NCBI GenBank assembly: GCA_004293675.1
Contig: READ01000015.1
Coordinates: 1-64,000, forward strand
Source: Betaproteobacteria bacterium
GTDB taxonomy: Bacteria; Pseudomonadota; Gammaproteobacteria; Burkholderiales; Casimicrobiaceae
DNA length: 64,000 nt
Direction: 5' to 3'
Shown: positions 24,767 to 33,737 of the stretch, one piece after another
How positions within the stretch are numbered: the first letter of the stretch is position 1
How the letters are laid out: every line of letters starts with the position of its first letter
Notes under the pieces: model-generated
Told to the model about the DNA's origin: nothing
Database searches by the model: none
The model's input: only the letters and a program-made list of their open reading frames with translations
Translations under genes and position numbers: made by a program

Positions 24767-25819
24767 TTAGAAGCGGTGACGCAGACCAACGGCCAAGGAG
24801 CGACCCGTTTGACCGAGTCCGGCTGGCGTTGCGCCACCCGTTCCAACGGCAAGCCCGTCGTTCTTGATTTGAGCAACCGCGCCGTAAACGGTGGTGCGCT
24901 TCGAAAGATCATTTTCAGCAATGAAGGCTAAGCTGCGTGCTTTAGCCGAACCGCTCTTGGCTTGACCGAACTGGAGGCCGAGGCGCGATGCACCCATTGG
25001 AACGGTACCGCTCGCTGCAAGGGCTTTGACCTTACCGCCAGTGTCTGTCTTGTGCTGAGCGTACGTGCCGCCAACATAAACCACACCAGCGTTGTAGGTG
25101 GCGCCGATGAGGGTTTGTTTGTTAGATGCAGTGCCCGCTGGATTCTTCTGATCGCTGTAGCCAGCGCCCAAGTACAACGGGCCTGCTTTGTATTCAACGT
25201 TCATACCAAATGTGCGACCAGCGCTCGTGCCGACTGACGATTCACCAAACGCCCAAGCCACTTGCGATGTCAAACCGCCCATGTTGGGGGTTTTGTATGA
25301 CAGTTGGTTGTCTTGACGAAGCGAGTTGGCGAAGCCAGTCATCGCGTTGCCGACGAACGACCAAGACGTCAAGCAACCGCCGAACGAGTCATCGCTATTG
25401 CACTGAACCCAGAAGTTAGGCGCGTAGTCGCGACCCAAAGTTACTTGACCGAAACCACCCGACAAACCAACGAATGCGCGACGACCAAACAAACGGCCGA
25501 TGACGGGGCCATTGGCAGCATTGAAGTTTGACTGACCTAGCGCGCCAGTATCACTGCCAAAACCACCCTCAAGCGTGAAGATGGCGTTCATTCCGCCACC
25601 GAGCGACTCAGAGCCACGCAGGCCCCAACGCGAACCGGACAGACCGCCAGCGCTCATGCGCAGTGTGGAGCCACGAACCGCAGTAGCAGCGCCACCGCTT
25701 ACGCGCGCGCTTTCAACATACGTGTCCAAAACGCCGTAAAGCGTAACGTTTGCGGTCTGTGCGGAGACCGCACTGGCAGCTGCCGCAGCAACGGCGAAGG
25801 CAACAAGTTTCAATTTCAT
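24767..25819 (-). CDS. Outer-membrane porin (general diffusion, 16-strand type)
   Basis: A 350-residue porin with signal peptide MKLKLVAFAVAAAAASAVSAQ, mature start TANVTLYGVLDTYVE, the box GSRWGLRGSESLGGGMNAIFTLEG and the C-terminal LRHRF. A good Shine-Dalgarno (GAGGAGAG) lies 7-8 bp upstream. It is a tandem paralogue of the next porin; the two are clearly diverged outside the shared barrel motifs. The region upstream (25820-25930) should hold the promoter. Confidence 0.95.
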   Translation of the reverse strand: MKLKLVAFAVAAAAASAVSAQTANVTLYGVLDTYVESARVSGGAATAVRGSTLRMSAGGLSGSRWGLRGSESLGGGMNAIFTLEGGFGSDTGALGQSNFNAANGPVIGRLFGRRAFVGLSGGFGQVTLGRDYAPNFWVQCNSDDSFGGCLTSWSFVGNAMTGFANSLRQDNQLSYKTPNMGGLTSQVAWAFGESSVGTSAGRTFGMNVEYKAGPLYLGAGYSDQKNPAGTASNKQTLIGATYNAGVVYVGGTYAQHKTDTGGKVKALAASGTVPMGASRLGLQFGQAKSGSAKARSLAFIAENDLSKRTTVYGAVAQIKNDGLAVGTGGATPAGLGQTGRSLAVGLRHRF

Positions 25820-25978
25820 AATTAATCTCTCCTCAGTATTTCAAACATCGGCGAACACGAGTGCCTCTGCCGACTCAATTTCTTCCTGCACAAATCTCGG
25901 AAGCTGGTCTAATTGTGCCAAAGAATGACACTCAGAGCAGTGAAAGCATCGATAAACTCACCGTTTCGGCCTATTGTC

Positions 25979-26018
25979 GTGTTGCCTATTTGCAACACGG
26001 GGCGGCAGCTCCGCTGCC
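25979..26018. promoter_or_regulatory. Two adjacent hairpins upstream of the fused sugar enzyme
   Basis: GTGTTGC-CTATTT-GCAACAC (25979-25998) is followed at once by GGCAGC-TCC-GCTGCC (26004-26018). They lie in the 283 bp gap between the divergent porin gene and the fused GT4/dehydratase gene. Function is unknown; an operator or leader structure is possible. Nothing else is recognised in this gap. Confidence 0.4.
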
Positions 26019-26102
26019 AGTCTTGGAATGCCGATCTTGGCCGGCGTAAAAACAGTCATCCGGTAACAAATGGGTCACTTAACTTGTTGATTTACAAGAT
26101 TT

Positions 26103-28946
26103 ATGTTTGAGGTTGTCGCGCTTGCCGCGGCCAGCTTTTTGATCGCTTTCGGAGTCTGCTGGGCACTCGCCCAACGCTGGCTGCCGAGCCCGCGAAACGC
26201 ACCAGAGGCACGGTCTTTGCACCATCGCCCGACGCCGCGCGGCGGCGGTTTGGGGATCGCCTGCGCTGTTTTCTTTGCAGGGGCCAACCAGGGTTTACCC
26301 GCATTGGTGTTGCTCGCACTACTCGCACTCTGGTGCGTTTCCGCTTGGGACGATTGGCATGGGGCCTCAGCACGACTTCGACTGACTGTGCAATTGGTCG
26401 CAGCATCAACGATTATTTTGGTTTGGCTTCCCCTCGCCACGCCAATATTCGTTGTTTTGTCGATAATTTCTCTGATTTGGTGCCTAAATCTCTTTAATTT
26501 CATGGACGGCGCTGACGGCATCGCGGGCTTGACCGCGCTGATGGGCGGCATCGGTTTGGCGATTCTGGCCAGCATGGCTCCGCCGAATTCATATTTCCTG
26601 GGTTACGGCGTGTTGTTATCGACACTTGCGCTCTGTGTGTCTGCGGCCGCTTTGGGATTCCTATGGTTCAATTGGCCGCCGGCAAAGATTTTTATGGGCG
26701 ACGGGGGCTCCACGCTACTGGGCCTGGTACTGGCGGTCATCGCACTCAAAGGTGCGGACGGACAACTTTGGCCGCTCGCGGCCCCGGTCGCACTGTTCGC
26801 GCCGTTTTGGGCAGACGCGACCTATACGCTCGTGCGACGGCTGTGGGCGGGGCACAGTCCTTTAACTGCGCACCGCGATCATTTCTATCAGCGCTTGGTG
26901 CTTTCGGGCTTGGGGCATCAAGGTTTAGCGACTTGGATGTTTGGCTGGAACCTGCTGGCCATGATTGTCGCGATTTCGCTGGCACTTGCCAGCAACGTCA
27001 ACGAAACGATTCGTCTGCTGATCGCGCTGGGCTTTGGTCTGGTGTATCTGCTGGCGGCACATCGTGCCACGAAGCTGCCGCCGTCGAATTTGCTCCTTAA
27101 CCCGCGTACGGGATTGGCGCTCATTTACGATTTGCTTGCGGTGACCGCGGCGTGGTGTGCGCTGTTTTGGGCGCGATTTAATTTCAACTTTGACGCGGCA
27201 GATTACAGCGCGCGAGACTTAATGCGCAGCTTGGGATTTGCCTTGCCGGTTCACGCAGTGGTGTTGGTCTCGCTCGGGCTCTATCGCGGCATGTGGCGAT
27301 TTGCGAGTGTGTCCGACCTCTGGCTGATAGTAAAAGCGGCCTTTGTTGCTGCCGCAGCCACCGCGTTATTGTTCACAATCGTGCGGCCCGACTCATTCAT
27401 CTGGCCCCGATCGGTGTTGATCCTACAGCCGTTTATGTTGATCCTGCTGATGGGTGGCGCGCGTGTCGCCTATCGGAGCTGGAAAGAGCATCGCCTCTAC
27501 GGTATTTCAGCGGTGCGTGGTGAGCCGGTCATCGTGCTCGGCGCAGGTGCTGCTGGCGCGCGATTGATCGACGAACTCCGTAAATCGGAATCGTGGCGTG
27601 CGGTTGCCCTACTCGACGACGATCAAAGCAAACGCGGTGCGCGGCTGCACGACACGCCGATTTTGGGCTCGCTCGAGCAAGTCAAAAGTGTTGCGCAGCG
27701 TTTCGGCGCGAAACACGCCATCATTGCGATGCCGCATTCGCCGCACGAGGCACGTCGTCGCGCCGCCAAGATCACGGCCGACGCTGGCCTCATCACGCTG
27801 ACCGTACCGGCATACGACGAGATGCTTGCCGATTCCGATCCGCTGGGCAAGATTCGAGCGATTGAGCTCGAAGATCTGTTGGGCCGCGATCCAGTCTTGC
27901 TCGACAGCCAAGGTCTGGCAAATTGGTTGTCGGGGAAAACGGTGTTGGTGACAGGTGCTGGCGGCTCCATCGGCTTCGAACTTTGCGCGCAACTTGCGCG
28001 CTTCCGCCCAGCGCGGCTGGTGATGCTGGATCTGTCGGAATTTGCGGCGCACGGCGTCAACGAACACGTTACGACAAAGCTCGGCGTTGGACGATCCGAG
28101 GTCTATGTCGCCGACGTGCGTGACCGCCAACGAATGACCGAGATTTTCGAGTTAGAGCGACCCGCCATCGTGTTCCACGCTGCCGCTTACAAACATGTGC
28201 CGCTCACGGAGTCGGTTAACGCGTGGGAGGCCGTGCGCAACAACGTGCTGGGCACCATCACCGCTGCGCAGTGCGCGCAGCACAGTGGCTCTGAAAAGTT
28301 CGTGCTCGTTTCGACCGACAAAGCCGTACGGGCATCGAGCATCATGGGTGCATCAAAGCGTTTGGCAGAGCTCGCGTTGATGAGCTTTGCAGCAACACCG
28401 ACGGAATTTGTTGGCGTGCGATTTGGCAACGTTTTGGGTAGCAACGGCAGCGTGATCCCGAAGTTCAAAAAGCAAATTGACGCGGGTGGTCCGGTAACAG
28501 TCACTCACCCCGAAATGACTCGTTTTTTTATGTCGATTCCCGAAGCGGCTCAGCTCGTGATTCAGGCGGCATTGATTGGAGAGGCGCGCTCACTGTACGT
28601 GCTGGATATGGGTGAGCCCGTTCGTATCATCGATTTGGCGCATGAGCTCATTCGTTTGGCCAAAGGCAGCGCGTCGGCTGTTCCAGTGACCTTTACGGGA
28701 CTTCGCCCTGGCGAAAAGCTCTTTGAAGAATTGCTGGGCGACACCGAATCATTCGTCAAAACCCGGCACGAGAAAGTGCGTCGAGTGGTGCAAACACATC
28801 CGGCGGATGTCGATATCGACGAGCTCATCGACTGGCTCAACGGCAAACGCCCCGAGCCCATTCGTCCAGCACTTAAGCGATGGGTGGTTGACTTCAACCC
28901 GCCTGACGGCGAACTAGATCCGCATAGGTCTGATTCATCGCGATGA
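26103..28946 (+). CDS. Fusion: GT4 polyprenyl-P sugar-1-P transferase + UDP-sugar 4,6-dehydratase
   Basis: A 947-residue protein joining two enzymes of surface polysaccharide initiation. Residues 1-325 are a WecA/WbpL-type multi-pass transferase: HHRPTPRGGG, FNFMDGADGIAG (about 131), GDGGSTLLG (about 199) and HRDHFYQR (about 257). Residues 335-460 supply further transmembrane helices. Then come a Rossmann domain (VIVLGAGAAGARL, about 477) and a WbpM/CapD-type dehydratase with TGAGGSIGFEL (about 615), STDKAV (about 738) and MGASKRL, the Met-x3-Lys variant of the short-chain catalytic pair. The frame is open throughout, with no stop or obvious internal start at the junction (NPRTGLALIYDLLAV). 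In Pseudomonas these are separate genes, wbpL and wbpM. The 3' end overlaps convergent msbA by 53 bp. Confidence 0.93.
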   Translation: MFEVVALAAASFLIAFGVCWALAQRWLPSPRNAPEARSLHHRPTPRGGGLGIACAVFFAGANQGLPALVLLALLALWCVSAWDDWHGASARLRLTVQLVAASTIILVWLPLATPIFVVLSIISLIWCLNLFNFMDGADGIAGLTALMGGIGLAILASMAPPNSYFLGYGVLLSTLALCVSAAALGFLWFNWPPAKIFMGDGGSTLLGLVLAVIALKGADGQLWPLAAPVALFAPFWADATYTLVRRLWAGHSPLTAHRDHFYQRLVLSGLGHQGLATWMFGWNLLAMIVAISLALASNVNETIRLLIALGFGLVYLLAAHRATKLPPSNLLLNPRTGLALIYDLLAVTAAWCALFWARFNFNFDAADYSARDLMRSLGFALPVHAVVLVSLGLYRGMWRFASVSDLWLIVKAAFVAAAATALLFTIVRPDSFIWPRSVLILQPFMLILLMGGARVAYRSWKEHRLYGISAVRGEPVIVLGAGAAGARLIDELRKSESWRAVALLDDDQSKRGARLHDTPILGSLEQVKSVAQRFGAKHAIIAMPHSPHEARRRAAKITADAGLITLTVPAYDEMLADSDPLGKIRAIELEDLLGRDPVLLDSQGLANWLSGKTVLVTGAGGSIGFELCAQLARFRPARLVMLDLSEFAAHGVNEHVTTKLGVGRSEVYVADVRDRQRMTEIFELERPAIVFHAAAYKHVPLTESVNAWEAVRNNVLGTITAAQCAQHSGSEKFVLVSTDKAVRASSIMGASKRLAELALMSFAATPTEFVGVRFGNVLGSNGSVIPKFKKQIDAGGPVTVTHPEMTRFFMSIPEAAQLVIQAALIGEARSLYVLDMGEPVRIIDLAHELIRLAKGSASAVPVTFTGLRPGEKLFEELLGDTESFVKTRHEKVRRVVQTHPADVDIDELIDWLNGKRPEPIRPALKRWVVDFNPPDGELDPHRSDSSR

Positions 28947-30714
28947 GCGTATCGTGCGTGCCACGCTCAACGATCCTGCCGTCGGCAAACACCAAAATCT
29001 GATCCGCGTCACGTACGGCACTTAGCCGATGCGCCACTTGAAAAACGGTGCGCGACGCGGCCAAGTGTTGCAAGCTCTCACGCACTAGCGCCTCGCTCTC
29101 GCTATCAAGGGCAGAGCTGGCCTCATCAAACAACACAATGCTGGCTCGTTTGTAAAACGCCCGGGCGATCGCAATCCGCTGCCGCTGCCCGCCCGATAGC
29201 AATCCACCGCCCTCGCCCACCAAGCTCTCGAAACCGTGCGGCAGCTGCTCAATGAAGGGTGTTGCTCCCGCAGCATCAGAGGCGAGCCGCACTCGGTTCA
29301 TATCGAGGTCACTTAACTCGCCAAATGCGATGTTGCGAGCGACCGACGCGTTGACGAGCAACACGTCTTGTGACACCAAGCTAATTTCGTTTCGCAAGGC
29401 GAGCATGGTGCTTGCTGACTGCACCGTATCGTTGATGCGAATCTCGCCCGCCGTGGGTTGATAGAAGCTTGCTAACAACGACAACACGGTGGATTTGCCG
29501 CTGCCCGAGGCGCCTACCAACGCCACGTGCTCTCCCGGCTTCACCACGAAAGACACATCGTCAAGCGCTGCCCGATCCCGATCCGCGTATTGAAAGCAGA
29601 CGTTTTTAAATTCGACTGATTTAGCCACGGCTTGTGACGAGTCAGCCTCAGCAAGCTGCGGCTCGGCGGGTTGGTCTAACACCGCAAACAAGCTCGACGC
29701 CGCAGCCAATCCGCGTTGAATCACGGCGTTGACCGACGACAAGCTTTTGATCGGCGGCAGCAATGACATCAGTGCCGTAAAAAATACAATGAAATCGCCG
29801 GTGCTCATTTGCCCGCGCTGGCCTTGTTCAATGGCCAGCGCAATGATGATGGCGATGGCTACCGACACCACCAAGTGTGTCAGGGGCGCGCTCGCTGCGT
29901 TGGCCGTTTCCTGCTTCATCAGTGAACGACGAACGCCGTTGGCGCGCTCGCTGAAAGCAATGGACATCGACTCGAACGCAGAAAACACCTTGACTGTCTT
30001 TTGGTTGGACAGCGCTTCATCGCCAAAGCGCGCCAATTCGCCCATCGCCGATTGCATCGCGTGGCTCGCGGCACGCAGCCGTTTTGTAAGTTGACGCACT
30101 ACGAGCGCCACCAGCGGCGTCACGACAAACACACCCAAGGTCAGCTGCCAGCTCACCGAGAGCAGCAGGATCAGCGCCACCAGCAATTTGAGTGAATCCT
30201 GCACCAGTGTGGTGATGGCTTGCGAGCTCGCCGCGCCGACTTGCTGCGCGTCAAAGCTCAATTTCGAAGTAAGCTCCGCAGTTGCATTTCGATCAAAGAA
30301 AGGTACAGGCAATCGCAGCAAATGCGCGAACGTCTTTCGTCGTAAATCAAACACCACGCGGCTCGACACCCAATGCAGCGCTACATCGCCCGCAAAATTA
30401 GCGATACTTCGAATAGCAAACACCAGCACCAAGAGCGCTGGAAACATCAGCACGGGCAACGTATCCAGCCACGAAGTAATCGGCGAGAGAAACGACTGCG
30501 CTAGCTGACTTTGCGCCACCGGCATTGTGCCGCTAGCGAGCGCAGCGCCACCGCCCGGCGTAAAGGCGCGATCAATGATCCGCGCAAACACAATCATCAC
30601 CAGAGGCTCAACCAACGACACCACAGCCAAACACAGCGCGCCGCCCACCAAGCGGGCGCGGTAAGGGCGCACAAAACTCAGCAATCGACGAAGTAGCGTC
30701 CGGTCATTGGTCAT
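28894..30714 (-). CDS. msbA: Lipid A flippase, ABC transporter MsbA
   Basis: A 606-residue half-transporter with a six-helix membrane domain followed by one ATPase domain. Walker A VGASGSGKST is near residue 400, the signature LSGGQRQRIAIARA near 506, and Walker B IVLFDEASSALD follows. The order and length match MsbA, which flips lipid A-core across the inner membrane. It is divergent from greB (68 bp) and convergent with the fused polysaccharide enzyme, sharing its last 53 bp. Confidence 0.92.
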   Translation of the reverse strand: MTNDRTLLRRLLSFVRPYRARLVGGALCLAVVSLVEPLVMIVFARIIDRAFTPGGGAALASGTMPVAQSQLAQSFLSPITSWLDTLPVLMFPALLVLVFAIRSIANFAGDVALHWVSSRVVFDLRRKTFAHLLRLPVPFFDRNATAELTSKLSFDAQQVGAASSQAITTLVQDSLKLLVALILLLSVSWQLTLGVFVVTPLVALVVRQLTKRLRAASHAMQSAMGELARFGDEALSNQKTVKVFSAFESMSIAFSERANGVRRSLMKQETANAASAPLTHLVVSVAIAIIIALAIEQGQRGQMSTGDFIVFFTALMSLLPPIKSLSSVNAVIQRGLAAASSLFAVLDQPAEPQLAEADSSQAVAKSVEFKNVCFQYADRDRAALDDVSFVVKPGEHVALVGASGSGKSTVLSLLASFYQPTAGEIRINDTVQSASTMLALRNEISLVSQDVLLVNASVARNIAFGELSDLDMNRVRLASDAAGATPFIEQLPHGFESLVGEGGGLLSGGQRQRIAIARAFYKRASIVLFDEASSALDSESEALVRESLQHLAASRTVFQVAHRLSAVRDADQILVFADGRIVERGTHDTLIAMNQTYADLVRRQAG

Positions 30715-30782
30715 ATTGAGATTGTTGCACGGCTGCTTTCCCGGTCGCTGATCGGCTGCGCCGCAGCGCTATCCTTACGCCT

Positions 30783-31367
30783 ATGAGCAAAGCATTCACC
30801 AAGGAAGACAGCGACGCGGGCGACGACGACGAAGCCCCGCAGCTGCCCGCGCTACCGGCCGGCACAAAAAACTATATGACCCCTGGCGGTCACGCCAAGC
30901 TCAAAGCCGAACTCGAACACCTCATTACCACCGAGCGCCCCGAGGTGACGCGTATTGTTTCTTGGGCCGCGAGCAACGGTGATCGTAGCGAAAACGGTGA
31001 TTATCTGTACGGCAAAAAACGGCTTCGTGAAATCGACCGACGGATGCGTTATCTGGTGGCGCGACTCGACAACGCCGAGGTGATTGATCCGGCAACGCGC
31101 GACGCTGAGCAAATTTTCTTTGGTGCTACGGTCGAAGTGACCAATCAGCGCGGTGAGACCAAGACCATTTCAATTGTCGGCTTGGACGAAGTCGATTCAA
31201 CGCGCGGCTATGTGAGCTGGATTAGTCCGATCGCCCGCGTGCTCACCAAGCACCGTGAGGGTGATTCGGTGTTGCTCCCCACGCCGTCCGGTGTTGACGA
31301 GCTAGAGATTTTGAGCGTGCGGTACGTCGCTCTCGCCACCGGCGCTCAACCAAAAAGCAACGCTTAA
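30783..31367 (+). CDS. greB: Transcription elongation factor GreB
   Basis: A 194-residue Gre factor that stimulates transcript cleavage by backtracked RNA polymerase. The coiled-coil tip with its acidic pair is in SWAASNGDRSENGDYLYGKK, and the GreB-type RRMRYLVARLDNAEVID follows. The C-terminal FKBP-like domain includes ISPIARVLTKHREGD. An acidic N-terminal extension (KEDSDAGDDDEAPQLP) precedes the conserved start NYMTPGGHAKLKAEL. Confidence 0.96.
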   Translation: MSKAFTKEDSDAGDDDEAPQLPALPAGTKNYMTPGGHAKLKAELEHLITTERPEVTRIVSWAASNGDRSENGDYLYGKKRLREIDRRMRYLVARLDNAEVIDPATRDAEQIFFGATVEVTNQRGETKTISIVGLDEVDSTRGYVSWISPIARVLTKHREGDSVLLPTPSGVDELEILSVRYVALATGAQPKSNA

Positions 31368-31424
31368 ATGCGGTGGTTGGCGATAGCCGCAACTACCAAC
31401 GCCGTCCCTTGTTATAGTTAGGAT

Positions 31425-31604
31425 GTGAACACGTCACTCGATCACCTTGAAAACTCTGTCGACCAGGCGGTTGCTCGCTTGGTTGCACTTACTGTCGAAA
31501 ACGCTCGTCTGCGCGGCGAATTGGCTGATGCCAACGAGCGTATGGCGATGGCGAGCGCAAAGCTTCGCGCTTTGGCCGAGCAATTGCCGGAATCCGCGCT
31601 GTAA
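31425..31604 (+). CDS. Small coiled-coil protein upstream of zapA
   Basis: A 59-residue frame with a GTG start (VNTSLDHLENSVDQAV) and a stop that overlaps the zapA ATG. It has heptad-rich leucines (ARLVALTVENARLRGEL) and predicts a continuous coiled coil. Short coiled-coil genes of the TIGR02449 type are commonly found directly before zapA in proteobacteria; by position and wording this is that gene. It probably assists the ZapA/FtsZ ring; that role is inferred. The Shine-Dalgarno (TTAGGA) is weak. It is easily missed by length cut-offs. Confidence 0.8.
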   Translation: MNTSLDHLENSVDQAVARLVALTVENARLRGELADANERMAMASAKLRALAEQLPESAL

Positions 31605-31903
31605 TGGCCGAGTCTTCAAACGCGCTCGAAGTGGTAGTGCGCGGACGCACCTTTCGCGTCAACGCGCCGACCAATGAACGCGCCGCGCTCGCCGCGGCCA
31701 TCGCCACGGTGCAAACACGCTGCGACGCCATCGCCGCAAAGCAATCGAGCGCCGATTCGGAACGTGTGTTGCTGCTGGCGGCGTTGGAGTTGGCCGCTTC
31801 CGCTCCGGCGACAGCTTTAACCAGTCCCGAAGCGACGTCGGACGTTTCATCGCGGTTGGATCACGCTGCGAACAAGCTCGACGCCGCGCTCCGTAGCGCC
31901 TAG
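31604..31903 (+). CDS. zapA: Cell division protein ZapA
   Basis: A 99-residue ZapA, which bundles FtsZ protofilaments. The N-terminal domain (LEVVVRGRTFRVNAPTNERAAL) and the long C-terminal helix are seen. It overlaps the preceding coiled-coil gene by one base. The 6S RNA gene follows, an arrangement conserved in gamma- and betaproteobacteria. Confidence 0.92.
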   Translation: MAESSNALEVVVRGRTFRVNAPTNERAALAAAIATVQTRCDAIAAKQSSADSERVLLLAALELAASAPATALTSPEATSDVSSRLDHAANKLDAALRSA

Positions 31904-31925
31904 GCCTGTCCAACAGACTCAACCT

Positions 31926-31983
31926 CTGCGATCTTTCGCAGACCAATCGGCGTGAATCTGCGAAATCTGCGTAATCTGCGTCA
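31926..31983. repeat. GACGCAGATT-family repeat between zapA and 6S RNA
   Basis: Tandem degenerate units (GCGTGAATCTGCGAAATCTG, CGTAATCTGCGTCAA) sit just after zapA and before the 6S RNA promoter region. TCTGCGATCTTTCGCAGA within it is itself a small hairpin. Confidence 0.65.
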
Positions 31984-32045
31984 ACAAATTCTGCGTGCCT
32001 CCACGTCGAAATTTTGTCGTACCGCATTCGCGCAGGAGTAAACTT

Positions 32046-32245
32046 CAGGGGCTCCTGCGATGTTCGATGTGACTGAAAATTTCTTTGAACCAATGCGCTT
32101 GTCGCAAGGATGCTTCGCTACTGCGTTCGTGCGCGCGGCTCCTGGTTTCGACCTTGCCAGCTGTACCTAGTAGACGCGGTGGAAGCAACCAATCTTGAAC
32201 CTCGGTTCAAGATGACGGTCATGACGGCAAAGCGGGAGTCTTTCT
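32046..32245 (+). ncRNA. ssrS: 6S RNA
   Basis: A roughly 195-200 nt non-coding RNA that binds sigma-70 RNA polymerase. Evidence is positional and structural. It directly follows zapA, the conserved ssrS locus. The ends pair (GGCTCCTGC at 32050-32058 with GCGGGAGTC at 32232-32240, one G-U). The 3' half holds the highly conserved hairpin CTTGAACCTCGGTTCAAG, matching the E. coli 6S hairpin CTTGAACCAAGGGTTCAAG, followed by a GACGGC stretch as in known 6S RNAs. The 5' side has TGCGATGTTCG, like E. coli GAGATGTTCG. A weak promoter (TTGTCG, TAAACT at 32039) is just upstream. Ends are approximate. Confidence 0.88.
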
Positions 32246-32326
32246 ATTTTTGGTGTTGGCCCTATCTGCGGCGAACACTGTCCAAACGGGGCGCGCTGCG
32301 CTCCGTTTTCACAAGAGGCGCGGCAA

Positions 32327-32779
32327 ATGGCGTATTGGTTGATGAAATCCGAGCCCGATGAGTATTCCATCGACGATTTGTTGCGCGACAAGAAAAGCGC
32401 TTGGTTCGGGGTTCGCAATTACCAAGCGCGAAACTTCATGCGCGACGACATGAAAATTGGCGAAGGCGTGCTTTTCTACCACTCCAGCTGCCCGCAACCA
32501 GGCATCGCCGGGATTGCCAAGGTCGCATCAAAACCGATGCCCGACAAAACGCAGTTCGAGCCCGGGGATTACTTTGAACCCAAATCAACGCCTGAGAAAC
32601 CCATTTGGATATGCGTTGAGGTCGCCGCAGTCAAGAAAATCCCGCTGCTATCGCTCGCCACGATCCGCGCCACACCTGAGCTCGAATCGATGCGCATTTT
32701 GCAGCGTGGCAATCGCCTCTCGATCACTCCGATCACTGATGCAGAGTGGAACTTCATCAACCAACATTTCGTGAAGTAG
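32327..32779 (+). CDS. EVE domain protein
   Basis: A 150-residue PUA-like EVE protein. MAYWLMKSEPDEYSIDDL and WFGVRNYQARNFMRDDM are the family signature, and HSSCPQPGIAGIA is the central motif. EVE proteins are thought to bind modified bases in nucleic acids. It follows the 6S RNA gene by about 80 bp; in relatives the cyclo-ligase gene stands here. There is AGAGG (32313-32317) ahead of the start. The cellular role is unknown. Confidence 0.93.
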   Translation: MAYWLMKSEPDEYSIDDLLRDKKSAWFGVRNYQARNFMRDDMKIGEGVLFYHSSCPQPGIAGIAKVASKPMPDKTQFEPGDYFEPKSTPEKPIWICVEVAAVKKIPLLSLATIRATPELESMRILQRGNRLSITPITDAEWNFINQHFVK

Positions 32780-32891
32780 TTTCTACTCGAATCTAATCGG
32801 GGCCATCGTCGCCCAAAACTCCGCGCAGGCCAAGCTTTGCGTCCTCTCGTCCTAGCGCCGCCAGGCGCGTCGTCATCCCGTCCTACACCCC

Positions 32892-33704
32892 ATGGAATTT
32901 CTAAATATTTGGCTGCTGGCCTATCTGGCGCTCGGCGCGTTCGTCGGCTTTCTGGCGGGGCTTTTGGGCATCGGCGGCGGTATGGTCATGGTGCCGTTTT
33001 TGTCGATGATTTTTCTGGCGCAGGGCTTTCCGTTTGAAACCAAGATGCAAGTGATATTGGCCACATCCATGGCCACCATCATTTTCACGGCGATTTCATC
33101 GGTTCGCACGCACCACGCCAAGGGCGCGGTCAAATGGCCGGTGGTGCTAGCGATGGCGCCGGGGATATTGCTCGGCGCGTTTATCGGCACACGTGTGGTG
33201 TCGACGCTGAGCACCCAGTTCCTGGCGATTTTCTTCACTTGCTTTTTGTTCTACACCGCCACGCAGATGCTCATGAATTTCAAGCCGAAGCCGTCGCGCA
33301 CGTTGCCGGGCAAAGTCGGGCTCTTTGGTGCGGGCGGCGTGGTGGGCGTACTCTCATCGCTCGTCGGCGCGGGCGGCGGGTTTTTCTCAATTCCGTTTTT
33401 AAGCTGGTGCAACATGGCGCTGCATACGGTCGTTGGCACGTCAGCCGCGCTGGGCTTTCCCATCGCTGTATTCACGACGCTCGGCAACGTCGTCCAGGGT
33501 TGGGGCGCGGCCAATGTGCCGCAACCGTCGCTGGGCTACGTGTACCTGCCCGCATTGATCGGCATCGCCGTGACCAGCGTGCTTACCGCGCCATTTGGCG
33601 CACGGCTCGCGCATCGTTTGCCGGTGGCCACACTCAAGCGAATCATTGCGATTTTGTTGTATTTGCTCGCCCTCAAAATGCTGCATGGCGTGCTCACGCA
33701 ATAG
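32892..33704 (+). CDS. TSUP family transporter (TauE/SafE)
   Basis: A 270-residue membrane protein with about eight helices. The duplicated TSUP motif appears as GFLAGLLGIGGGMVMVPFL in the first half and VLSSLVGAGGGFFSIPFL in the second. The family exports sulphite, sulphoacetate or related organosulphur anions in studied cases. No sulphur gene is adjacent here (soxYZA are 11 kb away), so the substrate is open. Confidence 0.92.
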   Translation: MEFLNIWLLAYLALGAFVGFLAGLLGIGGGMVMVPFLSMIFLAQGFPFETKMQVILATSMATIIFTAISSVRTHHAKGAVKWPVVLAMAPGILLGAFIGTRVVSTLSTQFLAIFFTCFLFYTATQMLMNFKPKPSRTLPGKVGLFGAGGVVGVLSSLVGAGGGFFSIPFLSWCNMALHTVVGTSAALGFPIAVFTTLGNVVQGWGAANVPQPSLGYVYLPALIGIAVTSVLTAPFGARLAHRLPVATLKRIIAILLYLLALKMLHGVLTQ

Positions 33705-33737
33705 CGCACTGACCCGACAACTGTTTTCAGAAATTAC

